Source: Phycisphaerae bacterium SM23_33 | Lineage (GTDB): Bacteria; Planctomycetota; Phycisphaerae; SM23-33 | Length of the DNA stretch: 5,553 nt | Assembly (NCBI GenBank): GCA_001303665.1 | Contig: LJUF01000262.1 | Location: forward strand, 1-5,553 | Direction: 5' to 3' | Shown: positions 1 through 5,553 of the stretch, in pieces | Layout: each line of letters starts with the position of its first letter | How positions within the stretch are numbered: the stretch's first letter is position 1 | Notes under the pieces: generated by a model | Database searches by the model: none | Told to the model about the DNA's origin: nothing | The model's input: only the letters and a program-made list of their open reading frames with translations | Program-made: the position numbers and the translations under genes

Positions 1-94
1 ACAGGCCCGGCCCGGCGGCCGCGCGGGCCACTCCTGGCCGGAAGCATACCAGAACCGCTCCCGGGAGGTAATCCCCGGACGGCGGGTCGGCCAT
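1..94 (-). CDS. Possible divergent gene start, subtilase-prodomain-like N-terminus (partial)
   Basis: On the minus strand an ATG at 94-92 opens a frame that runs off the left edge (31 codons). It begins MADPPSGDYLPG and continues AVLVCFRPGVARAAAG. The stretch 'YLPGxVLVxFxPGV' resembles the opening of the propeptide or inhibitor region found in many exported S8 subtilisin-like proteases ('YVPGEVLVKFKPGV'). Against it: the piece is short, no signal peptide precedes it (a TTG seven codons upstream is an alternative start), there is no clear ribosome site, and other frames here are also open because of high GC. It is offered as a lead only. Confidence 0.25.
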   Translation of the reverse strand, partial: MADPPSGDYLPGAVLVCFRPGVARAAAGPGL

Positions 95-98
95 TCCG

Positions 99-113
99 GC
101 GGCCGGGGGCCGC
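99..113. repeat. GC-rich hairpin upstream of the promoter
   Basis: GCGGCC (99-104) and GGCCGC (108-113) form a perfect 6-bp stem around a GGG loop. An A-run and not a T-run follows on the plus strand, so it does not look like an intrinsic terminator. It may be chance in GC-rich DNA. Confidence 0.35.
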
Positions 114-127
114 AAAAGAAAAAAGCG

Positions 128-176
128 AAAAATTTAACTTTTCCGTTGACGCCGCCCGGAGGAAGGTTAAAATTTT
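128..176. promoter_or_regulatory. Candidate operator: imperfect inverted repeat flanking the promoter
   Basis: AAAAATTTAAC (128-138) pairs with GTTAAAATTTT (166-176) at 10 of 11 positions. The similarity runs on inward with TTTTCC (139-144) against GGAAG (161-165). The dyad centre is near 152, between the -35 and -10 boxes; the right arm covers the -10 and the left arm lies directly upstream of the -35. The right arm contains a perfect AAAATTTT palindrome. BlaI/MecI repressors bind dyads over promoters, usually with TACA/TGTA cores, which are not seen here. A role in autoregulation by the encoded winged helix is therefore inference. Confidence 0.4.
146..173 (+). promoter_or_regulatory. Sigma70-like promoter of the fusion gene
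   Basis: TTGACG (146-151) and TAAAAT (168-173) each match five of six consensus bases and are separated by 16 bp. An A-rich tract (114-132) sits just upstream and could act as an UP element in otherwise very GC-rich DNA. The predicted RNA start near 180 would leave a leader of about 55 nt. Activity is inferred from the sequence only. Confidence 0.55.
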
Positions 177-220
177 CACCGATGGGGCGAACTCCTTCAG
201 ATGGTGAGCGTCAAAGCTCC

Positions 221-228
221 GGAAAGGA
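221..228 (+). promoter_or_regulatory. Ribosome binding site deciding the GTG start
   Basis: GGAAAGGA, with the core AAGGA at 224-228, lies 6 nt before GTG 235, a normal spacing. With the in-frame TGA at 205-207 it fixes the GTG as the start of the fused gene. Confidence 0.75.
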
Positions 229-234
229 CGATCT

Positions 235-528
235 GTGGACGAGCACAACCAACTGAGCCGGCGCGAGCGCCAGATCATGGACATCGTCTACGCCCGCGGC
301 GTGGCCTCGGCCAGCCGCGTGCTGGAGGACATGCCCGACCCCCTGTCGCGCGCCACCGTCCGGACGATGCTCCGCATCCTCGAGGAAAAGGGCCACCTCA
401 AGCACCACAAGCAGGGGCGCGAGTTCATCTACCAGCCCACCCGCCCGCGGCGGCGGGTCGGCCAGTCGGCCCTGCGGCGGGTGCTGAACACGTTCTTCGA
501 CGGCTCGCTGGAGCAGGTGGCCATGCGA
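235..528 (+). other. Domain: BlaI/MecI winged-helix DNA-binding region (residues 1-98), C-terminally shortened
   Basis: The stretch LSRRERQIMDIVYARG (residues 7-22), followed by SRATVRTMLRILEEKGHL (38-55) and GREFIYQPTRPRR (61-73), is the penicillinase-repressor winged helix: helix, recognition-helix region and wing. It continues into SALRRVLNTFFDGSLEQVA (78-96), the start of the dimerisation helices. Free BlaI proteins of this type (about 120-130 residues) normally go on for roughly 25-35 residues in an acidic helical tail. That tail is absent here and the chain passes directly into the M56 part. DNA binding as a dimer is family knowledge. Whether dimers can form without the tail is unknown; the membrane part may supply the contact. 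Confidence 0.9.
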
Positions 529-3500
529 AAAGCCTCGGCCGCCGCCCGGCAGCTCGTCTGGCTGCTGGCCATGGCGAGCCTGCTGGTGCTGCCGGTCCTG
601 TCGGTGGCCCTGCCGGCATGGCAGGTGCTGCCCGGCTGGGCGCGAGTGGAGGCCAGGCTGGCGCCGGGGCCGGCGGAAGGCATCGGCCCCGACAAGACAA
701 AAGAACCGGCCGGGGAAATGATATCGCATGAGCCGGCATTCGATCCGGCGCTCGAGCCGCCCGTTGACCCTGCAAAGGAGACGGCCGCCCACGAAATCGA
801 GCCGGCAATCGGTGCGGCCGCGCCAGTCCCGCCGCCGAAGGAGCCGCTGCTTGCGGCGGCCCTGCCCTGGGCGGCCGCCGTCTGGGCATTGGGAACGCTC
901 GTGTGCCTGGCCCCGCTGCTGCTGGGCCGGCTGAGCCTGTGGCGGCTGCGCCGCGGCTGCCGGCCGCTCGACGGCGGGACGTGGCAGGCGCTGCTGAACG
1001 ACGCCCGCCTGAAGCTGGGGCTGACCCGCCCGGTGGCCCTGCTGCAAAGCCACCGCCGAACCATGCCCATGATCTGGGGCATTCTCAGGCCGAAGCTGCT
1101 GCTGCCCGCCGAGGCCGACCACTGGCCGGCTGAGCGCCGCTGGGTCGTCCTGCTGCATGAGCTGGGCCACGCCAAGCGCTGGGACTGTCTGGCCAAGCTG
1201 ATCGCCCATCTGGCCTGCGCGGTGTACTGGTTCAATCCGCTGGCGTGGCTGGCCTTCAAGCGCCTCCAGGGCGAGGCCGAGCGGGCATGCGACGACCTAG
1301 TGCTGGCCGCCGGCAGTCGGCCCCACGACTACGCCGAGCACATCCTGCACATCGCTTCGGGGCTGGAGGCGGGCATGCTGGCGGCCCACGCCGGCATCGG
1401 CATGGCCCGGAAGTCCAAGCTCGAAGGCCGCCTGCTGGCCATCCTCGACGGCCGGCGCAGCCGCCGCTCGCTCACCCGCATCGGCGTGCTGCTCGCCGTG
1501 CTGCTGGTCGCCGCCCTGGTCGTGCCCGTGGCCATCATGAAGGCCACCGCCGGCGACGAGCCGCCCCCCGGCACGCAGGCGGGGGAGCGGTCCGACGCCA
1601 CCGGTCCGGCAAAGACGGTCGTGCTCTGGCTCGTAGACAAAGACGGCGAACCGGTGGAAGGCGCCCTGGTCACAGTGTCGTACGCGGGCGCGGATAGAAT
1701 CCTCCGTCAAGCTTCCCGGATCAAGACCGGCCCGGACGGGCGGGTAGAGTGCGAAGTTCCCGCCCAGACGGCCCAGGTCGGCGTCGTCAAGGACGGCTTC
1801 CGCGAAATCGGCCATCGCCTCTTGCCAGCCAACGGTCAGGACCAGGTGATCTGTCTGAAGCGATCCCTGACAGTCCAGGGCGTCGTCAAGGATGCCGTCA
1901 CCGGCAAGACAATCGACAAGTTTCTGCTGGTGCCGGGCTACGGGTGGAATACGGGCCGCCCACAAGCGGTGTCCTGGATGCGTGATGAGGCCAAGTCTCT
2001 GGCCGCTGGGAAATTCACCTGGTCGCCCAAGTGGGACTATCAGCTGGCAAGGCTGCGGGTAGAGGCGGAGAACCACGTCCCGGCTGAATCGCGCCCGCTG
2101 ATTGACGACGAAGGCGAGTTGAGGCTGGAGTTTGCCCTTCAGCCGTCCAAAGACGTCGTCGGCCGATTGCTGGACGGCGGGGGCAAGCCCGTGGCCGGTG
2201 CCGAGGTCTTCGTGGCCACGGCGAATCGTCTGGTCTCGATTGCCGACGGGAAGAGTGTTGCAGATACGGTCAGCATGAAGACGGTCGAAGACGGGCGGTT
2301 CTGGGTGCGCCCCCAGGGCCAGCGCTTCAGCGTCTACGTCTTCGATGAGCGCGGCTTTGCCATGGCTACGCAGGAGCAATTGGGGGCTTCTCCCGAACTT
2401 CTGCTCCAACCCTGGGCAGAGATAACAGGCCGGGTCGTCCTTGCGGGCAAGCCGCAAGCGGGCGCGACGGTGACGCTTACCGGCCAGAAGATCACCTCCG
2501 CCGGCGAGGCGCACTACACTGCCGAGGCCAGGGCCGGCGAGGACGGGAAGTTCGAATTCGCTTGCGTGCCGCCGGGCGTCGTAACCGTCGGCCGCCAGGT
2601 GCGTCTCGAAAAGGGCTACACCGCCATGTTCTGCCTGGACCACCCGGAAGTCCTGACTCTTCAGCCCGGCCAGAAGGCCAGCGTAAACATCGGCGGCACG
2701 GGCAACCCGGTTACAGGACGGCTGCTCACCCCGGAGGGAAATCCCTTGCAGCCGGAGCCGTACTTCATCTATGCCCGGATCGAATGGAAAGGCAAGACCC
2801 CCGAGCCGCCCAAGTTGTTTGAAGGGATCACCGCGACGTCTCGGGAGCAGGCTCAGGCCTTGTACGACCAATGGTCTAAGAGCAGAGCCGGCCAGGAATA
2901 CTACGCCAGGCAACTGGCCAGCCATCGGACCTATGTCGTTGATATTGCCGCCGATGGGTCCTTGCGGGCCGAGGACATCCCGGCGGGCGATTACACCTTG
3001 TGGGTCAACGTTGACCAAGTCAGGCAGGAGCCTCCCTTCGGAGAGGGAAGGCCCCTGTGGGTCCTTAGACGGGAATTCGCCATGGGGGATAAGCCCGTGA
3101 ATCTGGGTGACCTGAAGTTGGAGCCAGCGCCCCCCCGGGCACGACCAGCCCCGGCGAAGCCGGCCCCGGGGCCGCTGACAGCCCGCGAGGTGGCTGAGGT
3201 CTTCCTGGGTGCGGCGACCGCCGGCGACGACGAGGAGGCCGTCCGCCTGGCCGACCCGAACAGCGCCCTGCCGCGCCAGCTCAAGGAGTTTCGCCAGATC
3301 CCCGGCGTGGAGAAGCTGAAGGTCGTGAAGGTCCACGCCGACGCGGCGGTGGCGCTGGCCGCCACCACCGAGACCCAGGACGACCGCGACCGCAGGGGCG
3401 TGCTGCTGCTGCGGCTGATCAAGCTCGTGGCAGACTGGCGGGTGACGGACATTGACTTCAGGGCCCCGGACAAGGCCAAGGCCGAATATGACCAATTCCT

Positions 3501-5553
3501 GGAGGACCATCCCCGCGCCCTCGAAGTCCCCGCCACGCCGCCCGCCGTCCAGGAGAGCCCGGCCCCTGAGGCGGCTCAGGCTTTCCTCGAGGCCCTGGCC
3601 AAAGGCCAGGATGAAACCGCCCTCGGCCTGACCTCGCCCGGCAGGGTCAAGCCGGAGGGGCTGGCAAAGATTCGAGAGCACTACGACCTGTCACAGGCCC
3701 GGATCGTGCAGGCCTTCGTCAGCAGGCAAGACGCATGCGCCGTCACCTCCTTCTTCCCGCCGAAGAAAGGCGATAGGCCCATGGCCATGGGCATTGGCCT
3801 GAGGAAACACGGCGACCGCTGGCTGGTGCGGGACATTGACGCCCTGCCCCACGAGAAGGCCGTCGGAGCCTACGTCGAGAGCTTCAAGGCGGCGTTTCTC
3901 GACGCCGCCCCAGCCGCCACGACTCTGCCGGCCTCGCCGCAGGCGACTCAACCGGCCTCGCCGCAGACCCAGCCGGCGGGGGCGAAGGCGACGCTGCCCG
4001 GGGGGATCGTGGTGGAGCTGTTGGGCGTTCGGCCGCCGCATACCGACGACAAGATGCCCTGGTACGCCCCCGACGGCAGCGGCGAGGTGAAGATGCCCTA
4101 CCGGCAGGCGGGCCTGCGGCAGAGCCCGCCCGTCGCCAACTACACCGTGGCCTTCAAGGTGACGGGCCTGCCGGCGGACGCCCAGAATACGAAGATGGGC
4201 GCGCAGACCTTTCTGGTGCCCGCCGTCTCGGCCGCGCCCTTCGGCCGGGACGGGGCGGTCCCGTGGTATGAAGGCACGGGCCCGTCGCGGACGCTGTACC
4301 TGCTTCACACGACCCGCTGCTCCGAGGCGAGTCTGGACGTGCGGTTCTTCCTGCCGGTCCCGAAATGGCACCTGGCCGGCGAACTCAGCCCCAAGCAGAT
4401 CAACGGCACACTCATCGTGGACGGCTTCCAGGGCGTGCAGCCGGCAAAGCTGACGCTGGATGAGGTGGAACAGGACCAGGGAAAGACCGTCGTCACGGTC
4501 CGCCAGAGCGGCGTGGCCGGAGACGACCAGGCCCGGGTGAGGACTTGCAACTATGACGTGATGTGCGTGGCCGTGGACGACGGCGGGGCGGCGCATGCTT
4601 CCAGAGGCTACGAGTATGTGAGTTATCTCAGCCCGCAGAAGGTCAGGCGCAAGTTCGACCTGCCCGTCAAGGACGTCGCCAGGCTGCGCTTCCACGTCCG
4701 GCCTTACTATTCGGTCCGGTTCGCCAACGTCTCGCTGAAGCCCGGCCAGAAGACCGACGTTCGGGCGATGGTCGAACGCACCCCGACCCGCCGGGCCGGG
4801 CCGGTCGCCCGAGTGGGCAGGCCGGAGCCGCCTCCGCCGCCTCCCGGCATCGTCGTCCCGGCGAAATCCGCCGAGGTGGAGGCCAAGCTCACTCATGGGG
4901 GGAGCCTTCGGCTGCTGGCCCTGGGGCGAGCGGATGACCAGCAAGACCGCTGGTGGGCCCCGGACGGCAGCCCGGTGACCGGCTCACCCGATTGGAGGCG
5001 GTATCGCCGCGCCTGGGCATCTGCCGGGCTGATCGCCGTGCTGGAGGCGGTGCACCCCGGCGCCAGTCCTCCAAAGGCCGCCATCGGGCCGGCCGGCGAC
5101 GAGTGGGTGATCCCGCACATATTCGCCAGGGGCATCCAGACGCCCAGGCCGGGCAAAACGCCCTCACTAACCGTCGGCTTCAGCGCCGGACCCTGGAAGA
5201 CCGTCGCCCGCCTCAAAGAGGGGGAAAAAGCGAAGATCGGGGAGTTGGAGTGCGCCCTCGAGGACGTCAAGGCCGGGGGAAGGAAAGACCCCAGGTTCCC
5301 CCTCTTCAAAGGCACGATCACGGTGAGCTATTGGTTCACGATCCTGCCCGAGAAAGACGTTGCCCTGCTGGCCGTGGACAAGGCCGGCAAAGAGCACGCG
5401 GTCGGCTGTACGTGGTCACCGGCATTAGAGTTGTCTCCCCGAGGCACCGTCTGGCGGCTGCCAGGACAGACGGTCATGATCGACATCGGCGACCTGGACC
5501 ACTTCCTGCTGAAGACGCGCCCCCGCGCCTGGGCGACCTTTACCGGCTTTGCC
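235..5553 (+). CDS. BlaI-type repressor fused to BlaR1/M56 zinc metalloprotease with giant multidomain ectodomain (3' end outside window)
   Basis: Seen: one frame runs from GTG 235 to the window edge without a stop (1,773 codons). GTG is the first usable start after the in-frame TGA at 205-207 and has an AAGGA site 6 nt upstream; the next ATG (277) would cut into the winged helix. Order by residue: BlaI/MecI winged helix about 1-98; TM 106-129; Pro/Ala/Glu-rich loop 130-204; TM 205-231; M56 protease with HELGH 308-312, YWFNPLAW 331-338 and EAERACDD 347-354; TM about 413-438; carboxypeptidase-regulatory/Ig-like repeats about 461-963; two NTF2-like domains about 983-1075 and 1110-1202; two WxAPDGS modules from about 1257 and 1555. 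Family knowledge: M56 proteins of the BlaR1/MecR1 type are membrane sensor-proteases that signal to a separate BlaI/MecI repressor. Inferred: a membrane-tethered transcription regulator carrying its own protease. No SxxK/KTG penicillin-binding sensor is seen, so the ligand is unknown. The C-terminus is missing. Confidence 0.93.
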   Translation, partial: MDEHNQLSRRERQIMDIVYARGVASASRVLEDMPDPLSRATVRTMLRILEEKGHLKHHKQGREFIYQPTRPRRRVGQSALRRVLNTFFDGSLEQVAMRKASAAARQLVWLLAMASLLVLPVLSVALPAWQVLPGWARVEARLAPGPAEGIGPDKTKEPAGEMISHEPAFDPALEPPVDPAKETAAHEIEPAIGAAAPVPPPKEPLLAAALPWAAAVWALGTLVCLAPLLLGRLSLWRLRRGCRPLDGGTWQALLNDARLKLGLTRPVALLQSHRRTMPMIWGILRPKLLLPAEADHWPAERRWVVLLHELGHAKRWDCLAKLIAHLACAVYWFNPLAWLAFKRLQGEAERACDDLVLAAGSRPHDYAEHILHIASGLEAGMLAAHAGIGMARKSKLEGRLLAILDGRRSRRSLTRIGVLLAVLLVAALVVPVAIMKATAGDEPPPGTQAGERSDATGPAKTVVLWLVDKDGEPVEGALVTVSYAGADRILRQASRIKTGPDGRVECEVPAQTAQVGVVKDGFREIGHRLLPANGQDQVICLKRSLTVQGVVKDAVTGKTIDKFLLVPGYGWNTGRPQAVSWMRDEAKSLAAGKFTWSPKWDYQLARLRVEAENHVPAESRPLIDDEGELRLEFALQPSKDVVGRLLDGGGKPVAGAEVFVATANRLVSIADGKSVADTVSMKTVEDGRFWVRPQGQRFSVYVFDERGFAMATQEQLGASPELLLQPWAEITGRVVLAGKPQAGATVTLTGQKITSAGEAHYTAEARAGEDGKFEFACVPPGVVTVGRQVRLEKGYTAMFCLDHPEVLTLQPGQKASVNIGGTGNPVTGRLLTPEGNPLQPEPYFIYARIEWKGKTPEPPKLFEGITATSREQAQALYDQWSKSRAGQEYYARQLASHRTYVVDIAADGSLRAEDIPAGDYTLWVNVDQVRQEPPFGEGRPLWVLRREFAMGDKPVNLGDLKLEPAPPRARPAPAKPAPGPLTAREVAEVFLGAATAGDDEEAVRLADPNSALPRQLKEFRQIPGVEKLKVVKVHADAAVALAATTETQDDRDRRGVLLLRLIKLVADWRVTDIDFRAPDKAKAEYDQFLEDHPRALEVPATPPAVQESPAPEAAQAFLEALAKGQDETALGLTSPGRVKPEGLAKIREHYDLSQARIVQAFVSRQDACAVTSFFPPKKGDRPMAMGIGLRKHGDRWLVRDIDALPHEKAVGAYVESFKAAFLDAAPAATTLPASPQATQPASPQTQPAGAKATLPGGIVVELLGVRPPHTDDKMPWYAPDGSGEVKMPYRQAGLRQSPPVANYTVAFKVTGLPADAQNTKMGAQTFLVPAVSAAPFGRDGAVPWYEGTGPSRTLYLLHTTRCSEASLDVRFFLPVPKWHLAGELSPKQINGTLIVDGFQGVQPAKLTLDEVEQDQGKTVVTVRQSGVAGDDQARVRTCNYDVMCVAVDDGGAAHASRGYEYVSYLSPQKVRRKFDLPVKDVARLRFHVRPYYSVRFANVSLKPGQKTDVRAMVERTPTRRAGPVARVGRPEPPPPPPGIVVPAKSAEVEAKLTHGGSLRLLALGRADDQQDRWWAPDGSPVTGSPDWRRYRRAWASAGLIAVLEAVHPGASPPKAAIGPAGDEWVIPHIFARGIQTPRPGKTPSLTVGFSAGPWKTVARLKEGEKAKIGELECALEDVKAGGRKDPRFPLFKGTITVSYWFTILPEKDVALLAVDKAGKEHAVGCTWSPALELSPRGTVWRLPGQTVMIDIGDLDHFLLKTRPRAWATFTGFA
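529..1551 (+). other. Domain: M56 (BlaR1/MecR1-type) membrane zinc metalloprotease, first TM helix missing
   Basis: Residues 99-105 (ASAAARQ preceded by RK) resemble the short first cytoplasmic loop of M56 proteins. A hydrophobic segment follows at 106-129, then an extracytoplasmic loop 130-204 rich in P, A and E, and a second hydrophobic segment 205-231. The protease loop carries HELGH at 308-312 (1156-1170), where H308 and H312 are the expected zinc ligands and E309 the catalytic base. E349 in EAERACDD is the expected third ligand; it lies three residues before the conserved Cys, as in the family. MARKSKLEGRLLAIL (391-405) is the conserved M56 tail before the last hydrophobic segment, about 413-438. 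All catalytic residues look intact. Normal BlaR1 proteins have four TM helices; only three are seen here. Confidence 0.9.
1615..3123 (+). other. Domain block: about five carboxypeptidase-regulatory/Ig-like beta domains
   Basis: The block shows the recurring pattern 'GxVxDxxGxPVxGAxVxV ... DGxFxxxxxPPGxYxV' typical of carboxypeptidase-regulatory-like/Cna-B-type beta sandwiches. Starts are visible at DKDGEPVEGALV (468-479), VQGVVKDAVTGKTID (547-561), GRLLDGGGKPVAGAEVFV (643-660), ITGRVVLAGKPQAGATV (730-746) and VTGRLLTPEGNPLQ (826-839). Matching ends are seen at GEDGKFEFACVPPG (768-781) and DIPAGDYTLWV (914-924). The repeats are strongly diverged, so exact borders are approximate. By topology the block should lie outside the cytoplasmic membrane. 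Such domains usually serve as adhesion, spacer or ligand-contact modules; no specific ligand can be named. Confidence 0.7.
3181..3459 (+). other. Domain: NTF2-like repeat copy 1
   Basis: Residues 983-1075 begin with a helix of the form AxEVAEVFLGAATAGDDEEA and end in ADWRVTDIDF. This 'xFLxAxxxGDxExA ... WxVxDID' layout is that of small NTF2/SnoaL-like or DUF4878-like folds, which often act as accessory or ligand-pocket domains. It aligns with a second copy about 127-128 residues downstream. The fold assignment comes from the motif layout only and is moderately uncertain. Confidence 0.5.
3562..3840 (+). other. Domain: NTF2-like repeat copy 2
   Basis: Residues 1110-1202 repeat the layout of copy 1: APEAAQAFLEALAKGQDETA at the start and DRWLVRDID at the end. 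The two copies are nearly the same length (about 93 residues) and align with a shift of only one residue between their ends. They are well diverged in sequence, which suggests an old tandem duplication. A linker of about 34 residues, rich in P, A and E, separates them. Confidence 0.5.
3928..3966 (+). repeat. Short direct repeat in a Pro/Ala/Gln linker
   Basis: The 15-mer CCGGCCTCGCCGCAG occurs exactly at 3928-3942 and again at 3952-3966, a 24-bp period in frame. It encodes the repeated peptide PASPQ in a low-complexity linker (about residues 1222-1255) between the NTF2-like pair and the first WxAPDGS module. This is probably simple linker expansion by slippage and not a regulatory element. 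Confidence 0.75.
4003..4788 (+). other. Domain: WYAPDGS module 1
   Basis: Residues about 1257-1518 start with IVVELLGVRPP, reach the motif WYAPDGS at 1276-1282 and end in the beta-rich segment RPYYSVRFANVSLKPGQKTD (1489-1508). From memory, exported planctomycete proteins often carry a 'VELxGV...WWxPDGS' opening and a 'xFxNVxLxPGxKTxV' ending, so this looks like a known but unnamed extracellular beta module. No catalytic motif was recognised. Confidence 0.45.
4855..5553 (+). other. Domain: WWAPDGS module 2 (incomplete at window edge)
   Basis: Residues about 1541-1773 follow a Pro-rich hinge with six consecutive prolines (1532-1537). They repeat the opening of module 1 (SLRLLALG leading to WWAPDGS, 1573-1579). 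Further on, GPWKTVARL (1652-1660) is another motif typical of this module type. The two WxAPDGS motifs are 297 residues apart. The sequence ends in GDLDHFLLKTRPRAW and continues past the window, so its full length is unknown. Confidence 0.45.

Noticed and set aside
1..71. C-terminal end of an upstream plus-strand gene stopping at TAA 69-71
   Set aside because: The 22 residues before the stop are low-complexity Pro/Ala/Arg/Gly with no motif, as expected from random GC-rich sequence.
99..124. Hairpin followed by an A-rich run as a terminator for either strand
   Set aside because: On the plus strand the stem is followed by A residues and not T. On the minus strand the T-run comes before the stem. 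Neither orientation fits an intrinsic terminator.
182..256. 24-codon upstream frame (ATG 182 to TGA 254-256) that overlaps the GTG start, with an SD-like GGAGGAAGG at 158-166
   Set aside because: The spacing from the SD-like run to the ATG is about 15 nt, too long, and the run lies inside the promoter spacer and would not be transcribed. A leaderless start near 180 cannot be excluded, but the peptide shows nothing recognisable.
201..731. 176-codon plus-strand frame starting at ATG 201
   Set aside because: It is out of frame with the BlaI-M56 gene, very rich in Arg, Ala, Gly and Pro, and overlaps clearly recognisable BlaI residues in the other frame.
1297..3681. 794-codon minus-strand open frame
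   Set aside because: It is codon-aligned antisense to the plus-strand gene and stays open only because that gene avoids TTA, CTA and TCA codons over this stretch; it ends exactly opposite a CTA at 1297. Its translation shows no recognisable domain, while the plus strand shows an ordered domain series.
3691..4944. 417-codon minus-strand open frame
   Set aside because: It is another antisense shadow in GC-rich coding DNA, rich in Arg, Gly, His and Pro and without a recognisable motif. The plus strand here encodes the NTF2-like domain end and the WYAPDGS module.
1..5553. CRISPR arrays, tRNA or rRNA genes, insertion sequences, attachment sites
   Set aside because: No regularly spaced repeats, cloverleaf or rRNA-like stretches, transposase motifs or terminal inverted repeats were seen on reading through; coding sequence accounts for 235-5553.

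Overview
The window is GC-rich and almost entirely occupied by one very long plus-strand reading frame. It starts at a GTG at 235 and is still open at the last base (5553), giving at least 1,773 codons. The protein style suggests a member of the Planctomycetota or a relative with similar gene content: a BlaI-type repressor of the 'LSRRERQIMDIVYARG' kind, an M56 protease with a long carboxypeptidase-regulatory-like tail, and 'WxPDGS' modules. This assignment is inferred from protein style alone and is not proven.

Layout. Positions 1-234 are an upstream region. It holds a GC-rich hairpin, a sudden A/T-rich patch, a good sigma70-like promoter (TTGACG, 16 bp, TAAAAT), an imperfect inverted repeat flanking that promoter, and a Shine-Dalgarno site before the GTG. 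A possible divergent minus-strand gene start reading out of the left edge is weakly supported. From 235 the single reading frame encodes, in order: a BlaI/MecI winged-helix DNA-binding domain; three predicted transmembrane segments around a BlaR1/MecR1-type M56 zinc metalloprotease (HELGH plus EAERACDD); about five carboxypeptidase-regulatory/Ig-like beta domains; a tandem pair of NTF2-like domains; and two modules each carrying a W-aromatic-A-P-D-G-S motif, with Pro-rich linkers between blocks.

How it might work. In the textbook Bla/Mec system, the repressor BlaI and the membrane sensor-protease BlaR1 are separate proteins, and BlaR1 signalling leads to cleavage of BlaI. Here both are one polypeptide. 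The BlaI part lacks its C-terminal tail and the BlaR1 part lacks its first transmembrane helix, and the join falls where these two losses meet. Losing exactly one helix would put the DNA-binding domain in the cytoplasm and leave the protease loop and the large ectodomain on their usual sides. The likely reading is a membrane-tethered, self-contained sensor-protease-repressor, perhaps controlling its own promoter through the inverted repeat. No penicillin-binding sensor domain is visible, so a beta-lactam signal is not supported. All functional statements beyond domain recognition are inference.
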